A stretch of DNA of 50,000 nt from Gallionellaceae bacterium (GCA_030834965.1 JAUQWW010000002.1:1-50000), one strand, 5' to 3'; numbered from the stretch's first letter, positions 36,063-45,790 are shown. Made by a program: numbers and translations. Notes: generated from the sequence alone by a model not told the origin.

Positions 36063-36082
36063 TACTGTATAAAAATACAGTA
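36063..36082. promoter_or_regulatory. LexA (SOS) box upstream of the uvrD-like gene
   Basis: TACTGTAT-AAAA-ATACAGTA is a perfect 8-bp dyad containing CTGT-N8-ACAG, the LexA consensus. It lies 80 bp before the helicase start. The lexA gene is 2.2 kb downstream with an almost identical box. Confidence 0.9.
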
Positions 36083-36113
36083 TGCTAAATTGTCGCATGA
36101 ATTCCCCACAAGT

Positions 36114-36148
36114 CGAGGTGAGCACTCTGATTGTCTTGCCTCACCTCG
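36114..36148 (+). other. Hairpin in the uvrD-like leader
   Basis: CGAGGTGAG (36114-36122) and CTCACCTCG (36140-36148) form a perfect 9-bp stem with a 17-base loop, 13 bases before the ATG. A short reading frame (ATG 36097 or 36082 to TGA 36163-36165) runs through it and overlaps the helicase start as ATGA. Confidence 0.6.
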
Positions 36149-36161
36149 CGGATGCCGAAGA

Positions 36162-38253
36162 ATGAACGTGCAAGTCGAACTCACCCCAAACGCAGAGGCA
36201 GAGGCATACCTTGCGCGCCTCAACCCGGCGCAGCGCCTTGCCGTCAAGCACGGCACGGGCGGAGATGAGGCCGCCGGCCCGCTGCTGGTGATTGCCGGCG
36301 CGGGGTCGGGCAAGACCAATACCCTTGCGCATCGCGTCGCCCATCTCATCGCACAGGGCGCCGATCCCGGGACGATACTTCTGTTGACCTTCTCGCGCCG
36401 CGCGGCGGATGAGATGGCGCGGCGCGCCGAGCGCATTGTCCGCCAGGTTGCGGCTGGCCGTTCCCGGGCCACTGCCATGAAACTGGGCTGGGCTGGCACC
36501 TTCCACGGCATCGGCGCGCGCCTGCTGCGCGAATACGCCGGCAGGATCGGCCTCAATCCGGGTTTTACCATCCACGACAGGGAAGACTCGGCCGACCTGA
36601 TGAACCTGGTGCGGCACGAGCTCGGCTTGTCCGCCAAGGCGAAGCGCTTTCCGTTGAAGAATACCTGTATTGCGATTTACTCGGCCACGCTCAACACCAT
36701 GTCGCCGCTGGAGGAAGTGCTGCAACGCCGCTTCCCGTGGTGCGCGGAATGGGAGGGCGATCTCAAGCGCCTGTTCCTCGGCTACGTGGAGGCCAATCAG
36801 CAACAGCACGTGCTCGACTACGACGACCTGCTGTTGTACTGGGCGCAGATGGTCGGCGAGCCGGCGCTCGCTGCGGAGATCGGCGCGCGCTTCAGTCATA
36901 TCCTGGTGGATGAATATCAGGACACAAACGCGCTCCAGGCCAGCATTCTGCTCGCCCTCAAGCCGGATGGGCGCGGCCTCACGGTCGTGGGCGACGACGC
37001 CCAGTCGATCTATGCCTTCCGCGGCGCGACCGTGCGCAACATTCTCGACTTCCCGGCGCACTTCACGCCGCCTGCGAAAATCGTCACGCTGGAACAGAAC
37101 TACCGCTCCACCCAGACTATCCTCGCGGCTGCGAATGGCGTGATCGGCCTGGCCACTGAGCGCTACAGCAAGGAGCTGTGGAGCAACCGGGCATCAGGCG
37201 AAAGGCCGCAGCTCGTCACGGTGCGCGACGAGACGGACCAGGCCGCGTTCGTGGTGGAGGACGTGCTGGCGCGGCGCGAGATGGGCATCGGCCTCAAGTC
37301 GCAGGCGGTGCTGTTCCGCTCCTCGCATCACAGCGCGGCGCTGGAGATCGAGCTCGTGCGGCGCAACATTCCATTCGTGAAGTTCGGCGGGCTGAAGTTT
37401 CTGGAATCCGCCCACGTCAAGGATGTGCTCTCGGTGTTGCGCTGGATTGAGAATCCGCGCGACCGGGTTGCTGGGTTCCGAGTGCTGCAACTCATTCCCG
37501 GCATCGGCCAGAAAACTTCCGCGCAGGTGCTGGATAACCTTGCCCTGGTGCAGGACGTGATGATGGGGCTGCGCGAATCACGCGTGCCGCCCGCTGCGGC
37601 TGAAGGCTGGCAGGTCTTCCTCGGACTGTTGGAAAGCCTGCATCAGCGCGCCGTGCCGTGGCCGGCGGAATTCGAGACCATCTGCGATTGGTACGCGGCC
37701 CATCTGGAGCGCTTGTACGAGGACGCGCAGATTCGCCAGATGGACATCGACCAGCTGAAAAAAATCGCAGCCACCTATCCCTCGCGCCAGCGCTTCCTGA
37801 CCGAGCTTACGCTGGACCCGCCGGATGCCACGAGCGATGAGTCCGGTGCACCGCTGCGCGACGAAGACTACCTCATCCTCTCCACCATCCATTCGGCGAA
37901 AGGACAGGAATGGAAGGCTGCTGAACGCGGTGGACGGTTGCCTGCCGTCCGACCTGGCGACCGGCAGCGCCAAGGAGATCGAGGAAGAGCGGCGCCTGTT
38001 GTACGTGGCCATGACCCGCGCCAAGGATCACCTGCAGATCGTCGTGCCGCAACGTTTCTTCGTCACGCAACAGGCGCAATTCGGCGACCGCCATGTCTAC
38101 GCCGGGCGCACGCGCTTCATTCCGGCGAGCCTGCTGGATCTGTTCGAGAAGAAATCCTGGCCGGTGGTTGAAACCGCACCCGCCCAGGCAGCCGGCCGGT
38201 CGCGCGAAGAAGTGGTGGATTTGCTGGCGAAGATGAAGGCGATGTGGAAGTAA
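36162..38253 (+). pseudogene. UvrD/Rep-type helicase gene with frameshift
   Basis: A superfamily 1 DNA helicase starts at ATG 36162. Motifs read in order: IAGAGSGKTNTLA (Walker A), DEYQDTNALQ, GDDAQSIYAFRGA, LEQNYRST and HSAKGQEW. After codon GCT at 37917-37919 the frame is wrong: the original frame runs on as non-family sequence to a stop at 38171. The true C-terminus (LNAVDGCLPSDLATGS, EERRLLYVAMTRAKDH, RFIPASLLDLFE) continues in the next frame to 38253. Relatives have about three residues (like VFV) between KA and LNAVDG, so an 8-bp deletion at 37920 explains both the shift and the gap. The cut product lacks motif VI and is probably inactive. The gene sits behind an SOS box. Confidence 0.88.
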
Positions 38254-38300
38254 TCAGGCTGGTCGTTTGCATGAGAGATCCCTTGAATTAACCCCCCGAA

Positions 38301-38320
38301 TACTGTATAAATATACAGTA
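38301..38320. promoter_or_regulatory. LexA (SOS) box upstream of lexA-imuAB-dnaE2
   Basis: TACTGTATAAATATACAGTA contains CTGT-N8-ACAG and differs from the box at 36063 by a single base. It lies 18 bp before the lexA ATG, so LexA would repress itself and the whole mutagenesis operon. Confidence 0.93.
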
Positions 38321-38338
38321 TATAAAAAGGGGGCACTC

Positions 38339-38941
38339 ATGCGCGATCTCACTTCACGCCAGCAAGAAATCCTGCAATTTATTCGTGACAGTATCGAAGC
38401 CACCGGACTGCCTCCCACACGCGTCGAAATTGCCCAGGAATTCGGCTTCCGTTCGCCCAACGCTGCCGAGGAGCACCTCAAGGTGTTGGCGAGGAAAGGG
38501 GTGCTGGAACTGATGCCGGGCGCCTCGCGCGGCATCCGTCTCATGAACGGAGGCGGCCTGCCGGTGGTAGGAAGAGTTGCGGCGGGCAATCCTATCCTGG
38601 CCCAGGAAAATATCGAAGCACATTACCAGATCGATTCCGCATTGTTCGCACCGCGTGCGGACTACCTGCTCAAGGTGCGCGGCATGAGCATGAAGGATGC
38701 CGGCATCCTGGACGGCGATCTGCTGGCAGTGCATCGCAGCAGCGAGGCGAGAGCAGGCCAGGTTGTTGTTGCGCGGCTCGATGACGAAGTGACCGTGAAG
38801 CGTTTCAGGAAGCGCGGAAACATCGTGGAACTCCTTCCCGAAAATCCTGACTTCGAACCCATCGTAGTCGATCTGCGCCAACAGGAGCTCGTCATCGAAG
38901 GCATCGGTGTCGGCGTGATCCGGCATGGCAAAAAATTATGA
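38339..38941 (+). CDS. lexA: LexA repressor
   Basis: The 200-residue SOS repressor starts at ATG 38339 ([17 protein letters not shown]) behind AAGGGGG. The N-terminal winged helix reads [22 protein letters not shown]. The self-cleavage bond is Ala82-Gly83 in RVAAGNP, and the Ser/Lys dyad is Ser117 ([10 protein letters not shown]) and Lys154 (VTVKRF), matching E. coli Ala84-Gly85, Ser119 and Lys156. A longer frame from 38267 would start before the SOS box and is rejected. The stop overlaps the imuA start (ATGA). Confidence 0.96.
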   Translation: MRDLTSRQQEILQFIRDSIEATGLPPTRVEIAQEFGFRSPNAAEEHLKVLARKGVLELMPGASRGIRLMNGGGLPVVGRVAAGNPILAQENIEAHYQIDSALFAPRADYLLKVRGMSMKDAGILDGDLLAVHRSSEARAGQVVVARLDDEVTVKRFRKRGNIVELLPENPDFEPIVVDLRQQELVIEGIGVGVIRHGKKL

Positions 38942-39636
38942 ACGCATCACTCGATCAGGTTTTGCAGCACCCCGGCATCTGGCGCGGCGACCAGCTCGCG
39001 CAGACGGGTGAGGATGCACTGCCGACCGGATTTGCGGAGCTGGATGAACTGCTGCCGGGCGGTGGCTGGCCGCGCGGCGCGCTGACGGAAATCCTGGTTG
39101 AGCGGGAAGGGATCGGCGAGCTGCGGCTGCTGCTCCCGGCGCTGGCGCGCGTATCCGAACAAAGCGGATGGCAGGCCTGGGTAGCGCCGCCGCACGTACC
39201 CTATGCACCCGCCTTGGCCGCTGCCGGAGTCAAGCTGAAGCAACTGCTGGTGGCGCAGCCGCAATCGGCAGCCGATGCCTGGTGGACGGCGGAACAGGCA
39301 CTGCGTTCCGGCGCATGCAGCGCCGTGCTGGCATGGTTGAGCACGCCAGATGAGCGGCGCATGCGCCGCCTGCAACTCGGTGCGGAATCCGGGCGAGCTT
39401 GGGGCATTCTGTTCCGATCCGCGAGCGCCGCGCAGGAGCGTTCCCTCGCCGCGCTGCGGCTTCGCCTCGAAGCAACCGCAGACGGCCTTGCGGTGCATAT
39501 CCTCAAACGCCGCGGCGGGCACGTGAGCAAGCCGGTGCTGGTGGATCTGCAGCAGACCCACGGCGTTCGCCGTGCACGTCCGTCTGTGCCGCCTCTGTCT
39601 GTTGTGCAGTTGCCCCGGGAAGCGGCACGAAGCTGA
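38938..39636 (+). CDS. imuA: Translesion synthesis protein ImuA
   Basis: The 232-residue RecA-fold protein (also called SulA2-like) supports mutagenic repair with ImuB and DnaE2. [25 protein letters not shown] near residues 29-53 is the RecA-like N-terminal signature, here without a classic Walker A GKT. It is translationally coupled to lexA. A REP-like double hairpin lies between it and imuB. Confidence 0.92.
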   Translation: MNASLDQVLQHPGIWRGDQLAQTGEDALPTGFAELDELLPGGGWPRGALTEILVEREGIGELRLLLPALARVSEQSGWQAWVAPPHVPYAPALAAAGVKLKQLLVAQPQSAADAWWTAEQALRSGACSAVLAWLSTPDERRMRRLQLGAESGRAWGILFRSASAAQERSLAALRLRLEATADGLAVHILKRRGGHVSKPVLVDLQQTHGVRRARPSVPPLSVVQLPREAARS

Positions 39637-39658
39637 TTATCAAGGCGACCCCAGAATG

Positions 39659-39723
39659 CCGTCGCTCCCGCGAAGGCGGGAGCCCAGTCAGACGCTGGAT
39701 TCCCGCCTTCGCGGGAATGACGG
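39659..39723. repeat. REP/BIME-like double hairpin between imuA and imuB
   Basis: Two 29-bp arms face each other: 39659-39687 and 39695-39723. Each arm alone is a hairpin (GCTCCCGC-GAAG-GCGGGAGC and ATTCCCGC-CTTC-GCGGGAAT). The arms differ at four sites, and all four are paired changes that keep each small hairpin intact. Elements with CCCGCGAAGGCGGGA cores are common dispersed palindromes in proteobacteria. Confidence 0.88.
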
Positions 39724-39761
39724 CAATTCAAGGGTCGGGTTAATAGCCAGAGAATATCTTC

Positions 39762-41183
39762 ATGCGAGTATCCACCATGTTATGGCTAGCCCTCCATTTC
39801 CCTTCGCTTTCACTGGAAGTTTTTTCCCGAGGTTCTGCTGCGGCCGGACCCCTGGCAGTCTCTGAAAAACTGGGCAACCGTTCGTGTGTGACGGCCTGTA
39901 ACGAAGCCGCCAGCGCTTGCGGTATCCGCCCCGGTATGCCGGTTGCCGCAGCCCAAGCACTGGCGGCCGCGCTCATCGTGCGCGCGCGCGATCCGGTGGC
40001 GGAGCAGGAATCGCTGGCCGGTCTTGCCGCATGGGCGGGACGCTTTACGCCCGCTGTGAGTCTCCAGCTTCCGGACGGGCTGCTGCTGGAAATCGGCAGC
40101 TGCCTCAGCCTGCACCGCGGCCTCGACAACCTGCTGGGGCAGGTGCGCAGCGGGCTAAGCGAAATGGGCTACGCCTTCACCCATGCTTGCGCGCCGACGC
40201 CGCACGGTGCCTGGCTGCTGGCGCTGGCAGGAATGGAAACTGCCATCCGCGCATCGGCTCAGCTTGAGCAGATGCTTGCCGCGCTGCCGGTGCGGCTGCT
40301 CGCACAGCCGCAGGAAATTCTGGCAAGCCTGGAAATGGTCGGCGCACACACACTGGGCGACTGCCTGCGCCTGCCGCGTGCCGGCGTGGCGCGCCGTTTC
40401 GGCCAGGCGCTGCTGAATGAACTGGACCGCGCGCTAGGGCGTCTGCCCGAGGCGCGCGAATTCTTTATGCCGCCGCCCAGTTTCGAAAGGCGCCTGGAAT
40501 TGCCGGCACAGGTGCATGAAGCAGAGGCGCTGCTGTTTGCCGCGCGCCGCCTGCTGCCGGAACTGGAGGGCTTCCTGAATCTGCGTCAGGCAGGCGTGCA
40601 GGAACTCGAACTCATCTGCTGCCATGAGGATGTGCCGGATACCGTATTGAAACTGGGGTTCGTGCAACCCACTCGCGCCGTGGACAGGATGCTGCTCCTG
40701 TTGCGCGAAACGCTGGGTCGCACCCGTTTATCTGCACCGGTTCACACCATCATGCTCAATGCACGCCACATCGTGCCGCTGGCGGCATCGAGTGCAGATA
40801 TGTTCCAGGATGGTGTGGAAGAAGGGGATGTCAATCTGCTGCTGGAGCGCTTGCGCATCCGCCTGGGCAAGGAGGCGGTGCACGGCATCGCGCCGGCGGC
40901 TGACCATCGGCCGGAGCAGGCCAGCCGCCATTGCGAGGCCGGGGATGATGCGGCATCACCAGGCAATCTGCAGCGTCCCCTGTGGCTGCTGCCCAAGCCG
41001 CTGCCCTGCCAGGAAGGGCAGCTCGCGCTCAAGACGGGACCGGAGCGCATCGAGAGCGGCTGGTGGGACGGCAGGGATGTCGCGCGCGACTATTACGTGG
41101 CGCAAGGTCGAAACGGCTCGCGGCTGTGGGTGTACTGCGACCGCGTGAGCGGCGCGTGGTTCGTGCACGGCCTGTTCGCCTGA
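39762..41183 (+). CDS. imuB: ImuB, inactive Y-family polymerase
   Basis: The 473-residue protein is related to Y-family DNA polymerases but lacks their acidic catalytic triad. ImuB acts as a hub that joins DnaE2 and ImuA to the beta clamp. The family start is MLWLALHFPSLSLEVF, so either ATG 39762 or ATG 39777 may be used. The helix-hairpin-helix region is around EMVGAHTLGDCLRLPRAGVARRFG. The C-terminus ends in RLWVYCDRVSGAWFVHGLFA, typical of ImuB. It is 15 bp before dnaE2. Confidence 0.93.
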   Translation: MRVSTMLWLALHFPSLSLEVFSRGSAAAGPLAVSEKLGNRSCVTACNEAASACGIRPGMPVAAAQALAAALIVRARDPVAEQESLAGLAAWAGRFTPAVSLQLPDGLLLEIGSCLSLHRGLDNLLGQVRSGLSEMGYAFTHACAPTPHGAWLLALAGMETAIRASAQLEQMLAALPVRLLAQPQEILASLEMVGAHTLGDCLRLPRAGVARRFGQALLNELDRALGRLPEAREFFMPPPSFERRLELPAQVHEAEALLFAARRLLPELEGFLNLRQAGVQELELICCHEDVPDTVLKLGFVQPTRAVDRMLLLLRETLGRTRLSAPVHTIMLNARHIVPLAASSADMFQDGVEEGDVNLLLERLRIRLGKEAVHGIAPAADHRPEQASRHCEAGDDAASPGNLQRPLWLLPKPLPCQEGQLALKTGPERIESGWWDGRDVARDYYVAQGRNGSRLWVYCDRVSGAWFVHGLFA

Positions 41184-41198
41184 AACACCGGGTTTTTT

Positions 41199-44100
41199 AT
41201 GTGTATCTACGCCGAGCTGCATTGTCTCTCCAACTTCACCTTCCTGCGCGGCGCATCGCATCCGGAAGAGCTGGCGACGCGCGCCCACGAGTTGGGTTAT
41301 GCGGCGCTGGCACTCACTGACGAATGCTCGCTGGCAGGTGTCGTGCGCGCCCATGTGGCAGCGAAGGCGTGTGGCTTGAAGCTGATCGTGGGCAGCGAGA
41401 TTCGTTTTGCAGATGGACCGCGCATCGTGCTGCTGGCGACTGACCGTACGGGCTATGGCAACCTGTCGGAGCTGATTACACATGGACGGCGCAGCGCCAT
41501 CAAAGGCAGTTATAAAATTTCGTTCAACGATATGCAAAATGGCCTGCCCGGCTGCCTCGCGCTGCTGCTGCCCGATCCGCTGCCTACTCTGGCGCAGGCA
41601 AAACAAGTTGCGGCTATTTTCCCGAATCAGTCATGGCTGGCGGTGGAATTGTTCCGCGCCTCCGACGACAGAGAAAGGCTGGCTGCATTGCGTGAGCTGG
41701 GGGCCGCCGCCGGATTGCCTCTGGTGGCGGCAGGAGATGTGCACATGCATGTCGCGGAACGCCGCGCATTGCAGGACACGCTCACCGCCATTCGTCTCGG
41801 TGTTCCGGTATCTGATGCAGGGACTGCGCTGCACCCCAACGGCGAACGCCATCTGCGTGAGTGCGCCGATCTGGAATGCCTCTATTCGTCCGAGTTGCTG
41901 GAACAAACTCTTGTTGTCGCCGCGCGTTGCCATTTCTCTCTCGACGAGTTGCGCTATGAGTATCCCGAAGAACTGGTGCCGGCTGGTGAAACAGCAATCT
42001 CCCATCTGCGCCAGCTGACCGAAGCGGGCCTCGCGCAGCGTTTCCCTAAAGACGTGCCGGACAAGGTGCGCACGCTGGTGGAACACGAACTGGCGCTCAT
42101 CGAGGAGCTCAAGTTCGAGCCGTATTTCCTCACCGTGCACGATATCGTGCGCTTCGCCCGCAGCCGCAACATCCTGTGCCAGGGGCGCGGCTCGGCGGCC
42201 AATTCCGCGGTGTGCTACGCGCTGCATATCACCGAGGTGAACCCCGCATGCATGGAAATGCTGTTCGAGCGCTTCATCTCCAAGGAACGCAACGAGCCGC
42301 CGGACATCGACGTGGATTTCGAGCACGAGCGCCGCGAGGAAGTGATCCAGTACCTCTATGCGAAATATGGCCGGGAGCGCGCGGCGCTGGCTGCCACCGT
42401 GATTACCTACCGCCCCAGGAGCGCGATGCGCGACGTGGGCAAGGCGCTGGGCTTCGGCCTGGAGCAGGTGGACCGGCTTTCCAAATCCATGGCGTGGTGG
42501 GATGGCCGACAGGTGTTGCCGCAACGGCTCGCGGAAGCCGGCTTCGATCCCCGCAACCGGAAGGTGCGTCTGCTGATGCGGCTGGTCGACGAGCTGGTGG
42601 GCTTCCCGCGCCACCTGTCGCAGCATGTGGGCGGCTTCGTCATCGCGCGCGGCAAGCTTTCGCAATTGGTTCCCATCGAGAATGCGGCGATGGCGGAGCG
42701 CACCATCATCCAGTGGGACAAGGACGATCTCGACGCGCTGGGGCTGCTGAAGGTGGACGTGCTGGCGCTCGGCATGCTCTCCGCCATCCGCCGTGCGCTG
42801 CAAGAGGTGAGCACACTGCGCGGCCGGCCGTTCACGATGGCGGATATTCCACGCGAGGACCCGGCGGTGTACGACATGATCGGACATGCCGATACGGTGG
42901 GCGTGTTTCAGATCGAGTCGCGCGCGCAGATGGCCATGCTGCCGCGCATGAAGCCGCGCTGTTTTTACGATCTGGTGATCGAGGTCGCCATCGTGCGCCC
43001 CGGGCCGATCCAGGGCGGCATGGTGCATCCCTACCTGCGCCGTCGCCAGGGCATGGAACCGGTAACCTTCCCGAGCGAGGCGGTGAGGGATGTACTGGAA
43101 CGCACGCTGGGAGTGCCGATTTTTCAGGAACAGGTGATGCGGCTCGCGGTGGTGGCGGCAGGCTTCACGCCGGGCGAGGCCGACCAGGTGCGGCGCTCGA
43201 TGGCCGCGTGGCGGCGCAAGGGCGGGCTGGAGCAATTCGAACAGCGCCTCGTCGATGGCATGCGCGAGCGCGGCTACCAGGAAGAATTTGCGCGGCAGAT
43301 ATTCCAGCAGATACTGGGCTTCGGCGAATACGGCTTCCCCGAGTCGCATGCCGCGAGTTTTGCGCTGCTGGTGTACGTCTCCGCCTGGCTCAAGTGCCAT
43401 GAACCCGCCGCGTTCGCCTGCGCGCGGCTCAACAGCCAGCCGATGGGCTTCTATGCGCCGTCGCAGATCGTGCAGGATGCGCGCCGTCATGGCGTGGAAG
43501 TGCTGCCGGTGGACGTAACCGCGAGTGATTGGGATTGCACGCTCACCACATCCCCCTCTCCCCTCGGGGGAGAGGGCTGGGGAGAGGGGCGAATCTCGCA
43601 ACCCGCACTCCGCCTCGGCCTGCGCATGGTGAATGGCCTCTCGCTGGAAGGCGCAGCACGCCTCACCGCCGCGCGTGCGCACAGGCCTTTCGATAGTGTG
43701 GAAAATCTGGCCTTGCGCAGCACTCTGGAACAGCGCGACCTCAAATGCCTGGCCGCGGCAGGCGCATTGGCAAGGCTGGCCGGGCACCGTAGGCAGGCCT
43801 ACTGGAATGTGGCGGGCATCGAGCAGGGTACGCCGCTCACATCTGCTCCGGTCGAGGAAATGCAACCACAACTGCTGCCGCTGACCGAGGGCCAGAATCT
43901 CGTCGCGGACTACGCCAGCCTCGGGCTTACGCTGGGCAGGCATCCGCTGGCGCTGCTGCGCAACCATCTCCAGAAGCAACGCCTGGTCACGGCCGAGATG
44001 TTGCGCACCTTTCCCCACGGACGCATCACCCGCGCAGCCGGGCTGGTCATCAGCCGCCAGCGTCCCGGCACGGCGAGCGGCGTGACCTTCCTCACACTGG

Positions 44101-44303
44101 AAGATGAAACCGGGCAGATCAACGTAGTGGTATGGCGCGACCTCGCAGAAAAGCAACGGCGCGAGCTGCTGGGATCACGCCTGCTGGCGGTATACGGCGT
44201 ACTGGAGCGGCAGGGCGAGGTGGCACACCTCATTGCCGGGAGGCTGAAAGACTTGACGCCTCTGTTGGGCAACCTCGTGACGCAGTCGCGGGATTTTCAT
44301 TGA
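41199..44303 (+). CDS. dnaE2: Error-prone DNA polymerase DnaE2 (ImuC)
   Basis: The 1034-residue C-family polymerase copies past lesions in the SOS response. The N-terminal PHP domain starts [22 protein letters not shown]. The palm carries [20 protein letters not shown] with catalytic Asp residues and [12 protein letters not shown] before it. The C-terminal OB fold is near [19 protein letters not shown]. Residues about 785-798 ([14 protein letters not shown]) come from a palindromic repeat inserted in frame, between SDWDCTLTT and [18 protein letters not shown]; relatives have a short linker there as far as I recall. It is last in the lexA-imuA-imuB-dnaE2 operon. Confidence 0.95.
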   Translation: MCIYAELHCLSNFTFLRGASHPEELATRAHELGYAALALTDECSLAGVVRAHVAAKACGLKLIVGSEIRFADGPRIVLLATDRTGYGNLSELITHGRRSAIKGSYKISFNDMQNGLPGCLALLLPDPLPTLAQAKQVAAIFPNQSWLAVELFRASDDRERLAALRELGAAAGLPLVAAGDVHMHVAERRALQDTLTAIRLGVPVSDAGTALHPNGERHLRECADLECLYSSELLEQTLVVAARCHFSLDELRYEYPEELVPAGETAISHLRQLTEAGLAQRFPKDVPDKVRTLVEHELALIEELKFEPYFLTVHDIVRFARSRNILCQGRGSAANSAVCYALHITEVNPACMEMLFERFISKERNEPPDIDVDFEHERREEVIQYLYAKYGRERAALAATVITYRPRSAMRDVGKALGFGLEQVDRLSKSMAWWDGRQVLPQRLAEAGFDPRNRKVRLLMRLVDELVGFPRHLSQHVGGFVIARGKLSQLVPIENAAMAERTIIQWDKDDLDALGLLKVDVLALGMLSAIRRALQEVSTLRGRPFTMADIPREDPAVYDMIGHADTVGVFQIESRAQMAMLPRMKPRCFYDLVIEVAIVRPGPIQGGMVHPYLRRRQGMEPVTFPSEAVRDVLERTLGVPIFQEQVMRLAVVAAGFTPGEADQVRRSMAAWRRKGGLEQFEQRLVDGMRERGYQEEFARQIFQQILGFGEYGFPESHAASFALLVYVSAWLKCHEPAAFACARLNSQPMGFYAPSQIVQDARRHGVEVLPVDVTASDWDCTLTTSPSPLGGEGWGEGRISQPALRLGLRMVNGLSLEGAARLTAARAHRPFDSVENLALRSTLEQRDLKCLAAAGALARLAGHRRQAYWNVAGIEQGTPLTSAPVEEMQPQLLPLTEGQNLVADYASLGLTLGRHPLALLRNHLQKQRLVTAEMLRTFPHGRITRAAGLVISRQRPGTASGVTFLTLEDETGQINVVVWRDLAEKQRRELLGSRLLAVYGVLERQGEVAHLIAGRLKDLTPLLGNLVTQSRDFH
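43554..43589. repeat. Palindromic repeat inside dnaE2
   Basis: CCCTCTCCCC (43554-43563) and GGGGAGAGGG (43567-43576) form a perfect 10-bp stem with a 3-base loop. A second copy of the purine arm, GGGGAGAGGGG, follows at 43579-43589. Elements with this CCCTCTCCCC-GGGGAGAGGG core are widespread intergenic repeats in proteobacteria. Here one lies in frame in a coding region. Confidence 0.85.
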
Positions 44304-44373
44304 GGCGTTTATCCGGGCTCTGCTTTGCGCCACGATTCAGCGCGCAATGGAATAGACCCAAGTGGCAATATTT

Positions 44374-44420
44374 ATGATGTGCAAAATGCACAATTATGGT
44401 ATATGATGTGACTTATGCAC
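44374..44420 (+). promoter_or_regulatory. Tandem operator of the RES/Xre toxin-antitoxin operon
   Basis: The pattern ATGATGTG-N4-ATGCAC occurs at 44374-44391 and again at 44403-44420, exactly 29 bp apart. The first copy contains the perfect dyad TGTGCA-AAA-TGCACA (44378-44392). They lie 27 bp before the antitoxin start and flank TATGGT/TATGAT -10-like boxes, a fitting target for the Xre antitoxin. Confidence 0.65.
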
Positions 44421-44446
44421 CAACTGGGTTGGGAAAGGAGTGCGAA

Positions 44447-44806
44447 GTGAGCCTCGCTGTCGTTCCGGATATCGACAAGGCCAGCGTCCTGGGGGAAGCC
44501 CTGATCAATGCGGGCAAGAATCTCGGCATGAGCCAGGCCGACTTGAGCGGCATCATCGGCAAAGACCGCTCCGCCATCAGCCGCGGCCGGATCGACGCCG
44601 ACAGCAAGGCGGGCGAGCTGGCTCTGCTCTTCATCCGCTGCTACCGTGCCCTTTATGTGCTGGTGGGTGGAGATCACCAGCAAATGCAGCACTGGATGCA
44701 CACCGAGAACCTGCATACCGGAGGTGTGCCGGTCGAGCAGGCCAAAACCGTGCAAGGCCTGGTGACGGTGCTGGAATATCTGGACGCCATGCGGGGCAAG
44801 CTGTAA
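44447..44806 (+). CDS. Xre/MbcA/ParS-type antitoxin
   Basis: The 119-residue protein starts at GTG 44447, six bases after a perfect AAAGGAG. A Cro/Xre-like helix-turn-helix (LGMSQADLSGIIGKDRSAISR) is followed by the toxin-binding DUF2384 domain (ALLFIRCYRALYVLVGGD, then WMHTENLHTGGVPVEQ). Such proteins neutralise RES-domain toxins and repress their own operon. A longer frame from ATG 44396 would read through the operator. The toxin gene starts at the base after its stop. Confidence 0.88.
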   Translation: MSLAVVPDIDKASVLGEALINAGKNLGMSQADLSGIIGKDRSAISRGRIDADSKAGELALLFIRCYRALYVLVGGDHQQMQHWMHTENLHTGGVPVEQAKTVQGLVTVLEYLDAMRGKL

Positions 44807-45556
44807 GTGCCCGACTGGGATGCTCACCTCGAAGCTGTCCAACCTGAAGCGCTCTCGGGCAATCTGCTGCGCCTCGTGGAAAGCCAGGAACAGGTCGCAA
44901 CCCAGCAGCTCGTGAGATCGCTCGACCGGCAGGCCGCACTCGAAGAAATGCTCGAAGCCACCAAGCCTCCGTTGCGCGAAAATTCCCGCGGGCTTCACTA
45001 CCTGCTGTTTACGCCCTTCCGCTACCCGCCCCTGAAGCATGGTTCCCGCTTCGGCGCGCGCAACGAGCCCAGCCTGTTTTACGGCTCTCTTGAAGTCCGC
45101 ACCGTGCTTGCCGAGGCTGCCTACTACCGCTTCGTATTCTGGTCCGGCATGGCCACGCCGCCGGCCGGCAAGCTGCATACCCAACATACCTTGCTTGAAG
45201 CCGCGTACCGGACCACCAAGGGATTCAGGCTGCAGACGCCGCCTTTCGCCGCGTATCGCGCCGAGCTGAGCCATCCGTCCGATTACGGCAGCAGCCAGGA
45301 GCTCGGCTCAGCCATGCGCCGGGCCGGCATCCACGCTTTCGAGTTCGTCTCTGCCCGCGATCCGATCGGCGGCATTAATGTCGCGCTGTTCACGCCCTCG
45401 GCCTTTGCCAGAAAAAAGCCGCTCTCCCAGGAACCCTGGCTCTGCGAGCTGACAGGGACGCAAGTCCGATTCCATGCCGCCTACAGCCGCGGTGTACATG
45501 AGTTTCCGCTGGATATCTTCCAGGTAAATGGCAAACTGCCGCAGCCGGCTTATTGA
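44807..45556 (+). CDS. RES-domain toxin
   Basis: The 249-residue protein carries a RES domain in its C-terminal two thirds. The Arg in PLKHGSRFGARNEP, the Glu in LEVRTVLAEAAYYR and a later Ser match the R-E-S residues that name the family. RES toxins of Xre partner systems (for example MbcT) deplete NAD+. About 80 residues precede the domain. The GTG start abuts the antitoxin stop, so translation is coupled. Confidence 0.87.
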   Translation: MPDWDAHLEAVQPEALSGNLLRLVESQEQVATQQLVRSLDRQAALEEMLEATKPPLRENSRGLHYLLFTPFRYPPLKHGSRFGARNEPSLFYGSLEVRTVLAEAAYYRFVFWSGMATPPAGKLHTQHTLLEAAYRTTKGFRLQTPPFAAYRAELSHPSDYGSSQELGSAMRRAGIHAFEFVSARDPIGGINVALFTPSAFARKKPLSQEPWLCELTGTQVRFHAAYSRGVHEFPLDIFQVNGKLPQPAY

Positions 45557-45657
45557 TGCGGCACGTAATACATCGATCCAAAAGCGCAGTTCGTAGCGTG
45601 TCGACGGCGCAGTCGAGCAGTTCTCATTCAGGTGCGGTATCGATTCCGGCTGTAGCT

Positions 45658-45790
45658 TCAGAACGATTCATCCCCGGCCCCGCAGCGCCATTGTCCGGTG
45701 GGCAAGCCTCCCCGCTTCACCTTTCCGACACGCACGCGGTCAAGCCCGGCGACTTTCGGCTCCAACGATTCGCATCTGTCCGATAAATCT
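45658..45790 (-). pseudogene. Remnant of a pseudouridine-synthase C-terminus, copy 1
   Basis: The minus strand encodes KVAGLDRVRVGKVKRGGL then PTGQWR before a stop at 45658-45660. It aligns over 24 residues with copy 2 at 47164-47388 with 14 identities, and both resemble the end of RsuA/RluF-type pseudouridine synthases (RVxxGxVxLGxLPxGxWR). The N-terminal catalytic domain is absent. The family label is a weak guess; the kinship of the two copies is firm. The rest of 45557-45830 holds no other feature. Confidence 0.5.

Noticed and set aside
37825-38253. Separate gene for the last 143 codons of the helicase region
   Set aside because: Its sequence is the missing UvrD C-terminus with motif VI, so it is the out-of-frame end of the broken helicase gene.
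41631-44156. 841-codon open frame on the minus strand
   Set aside because: It is the antisense shadow of dnaE2. High GC third positions leave long open frames opposite real genes, and the translation has no domain pattern.
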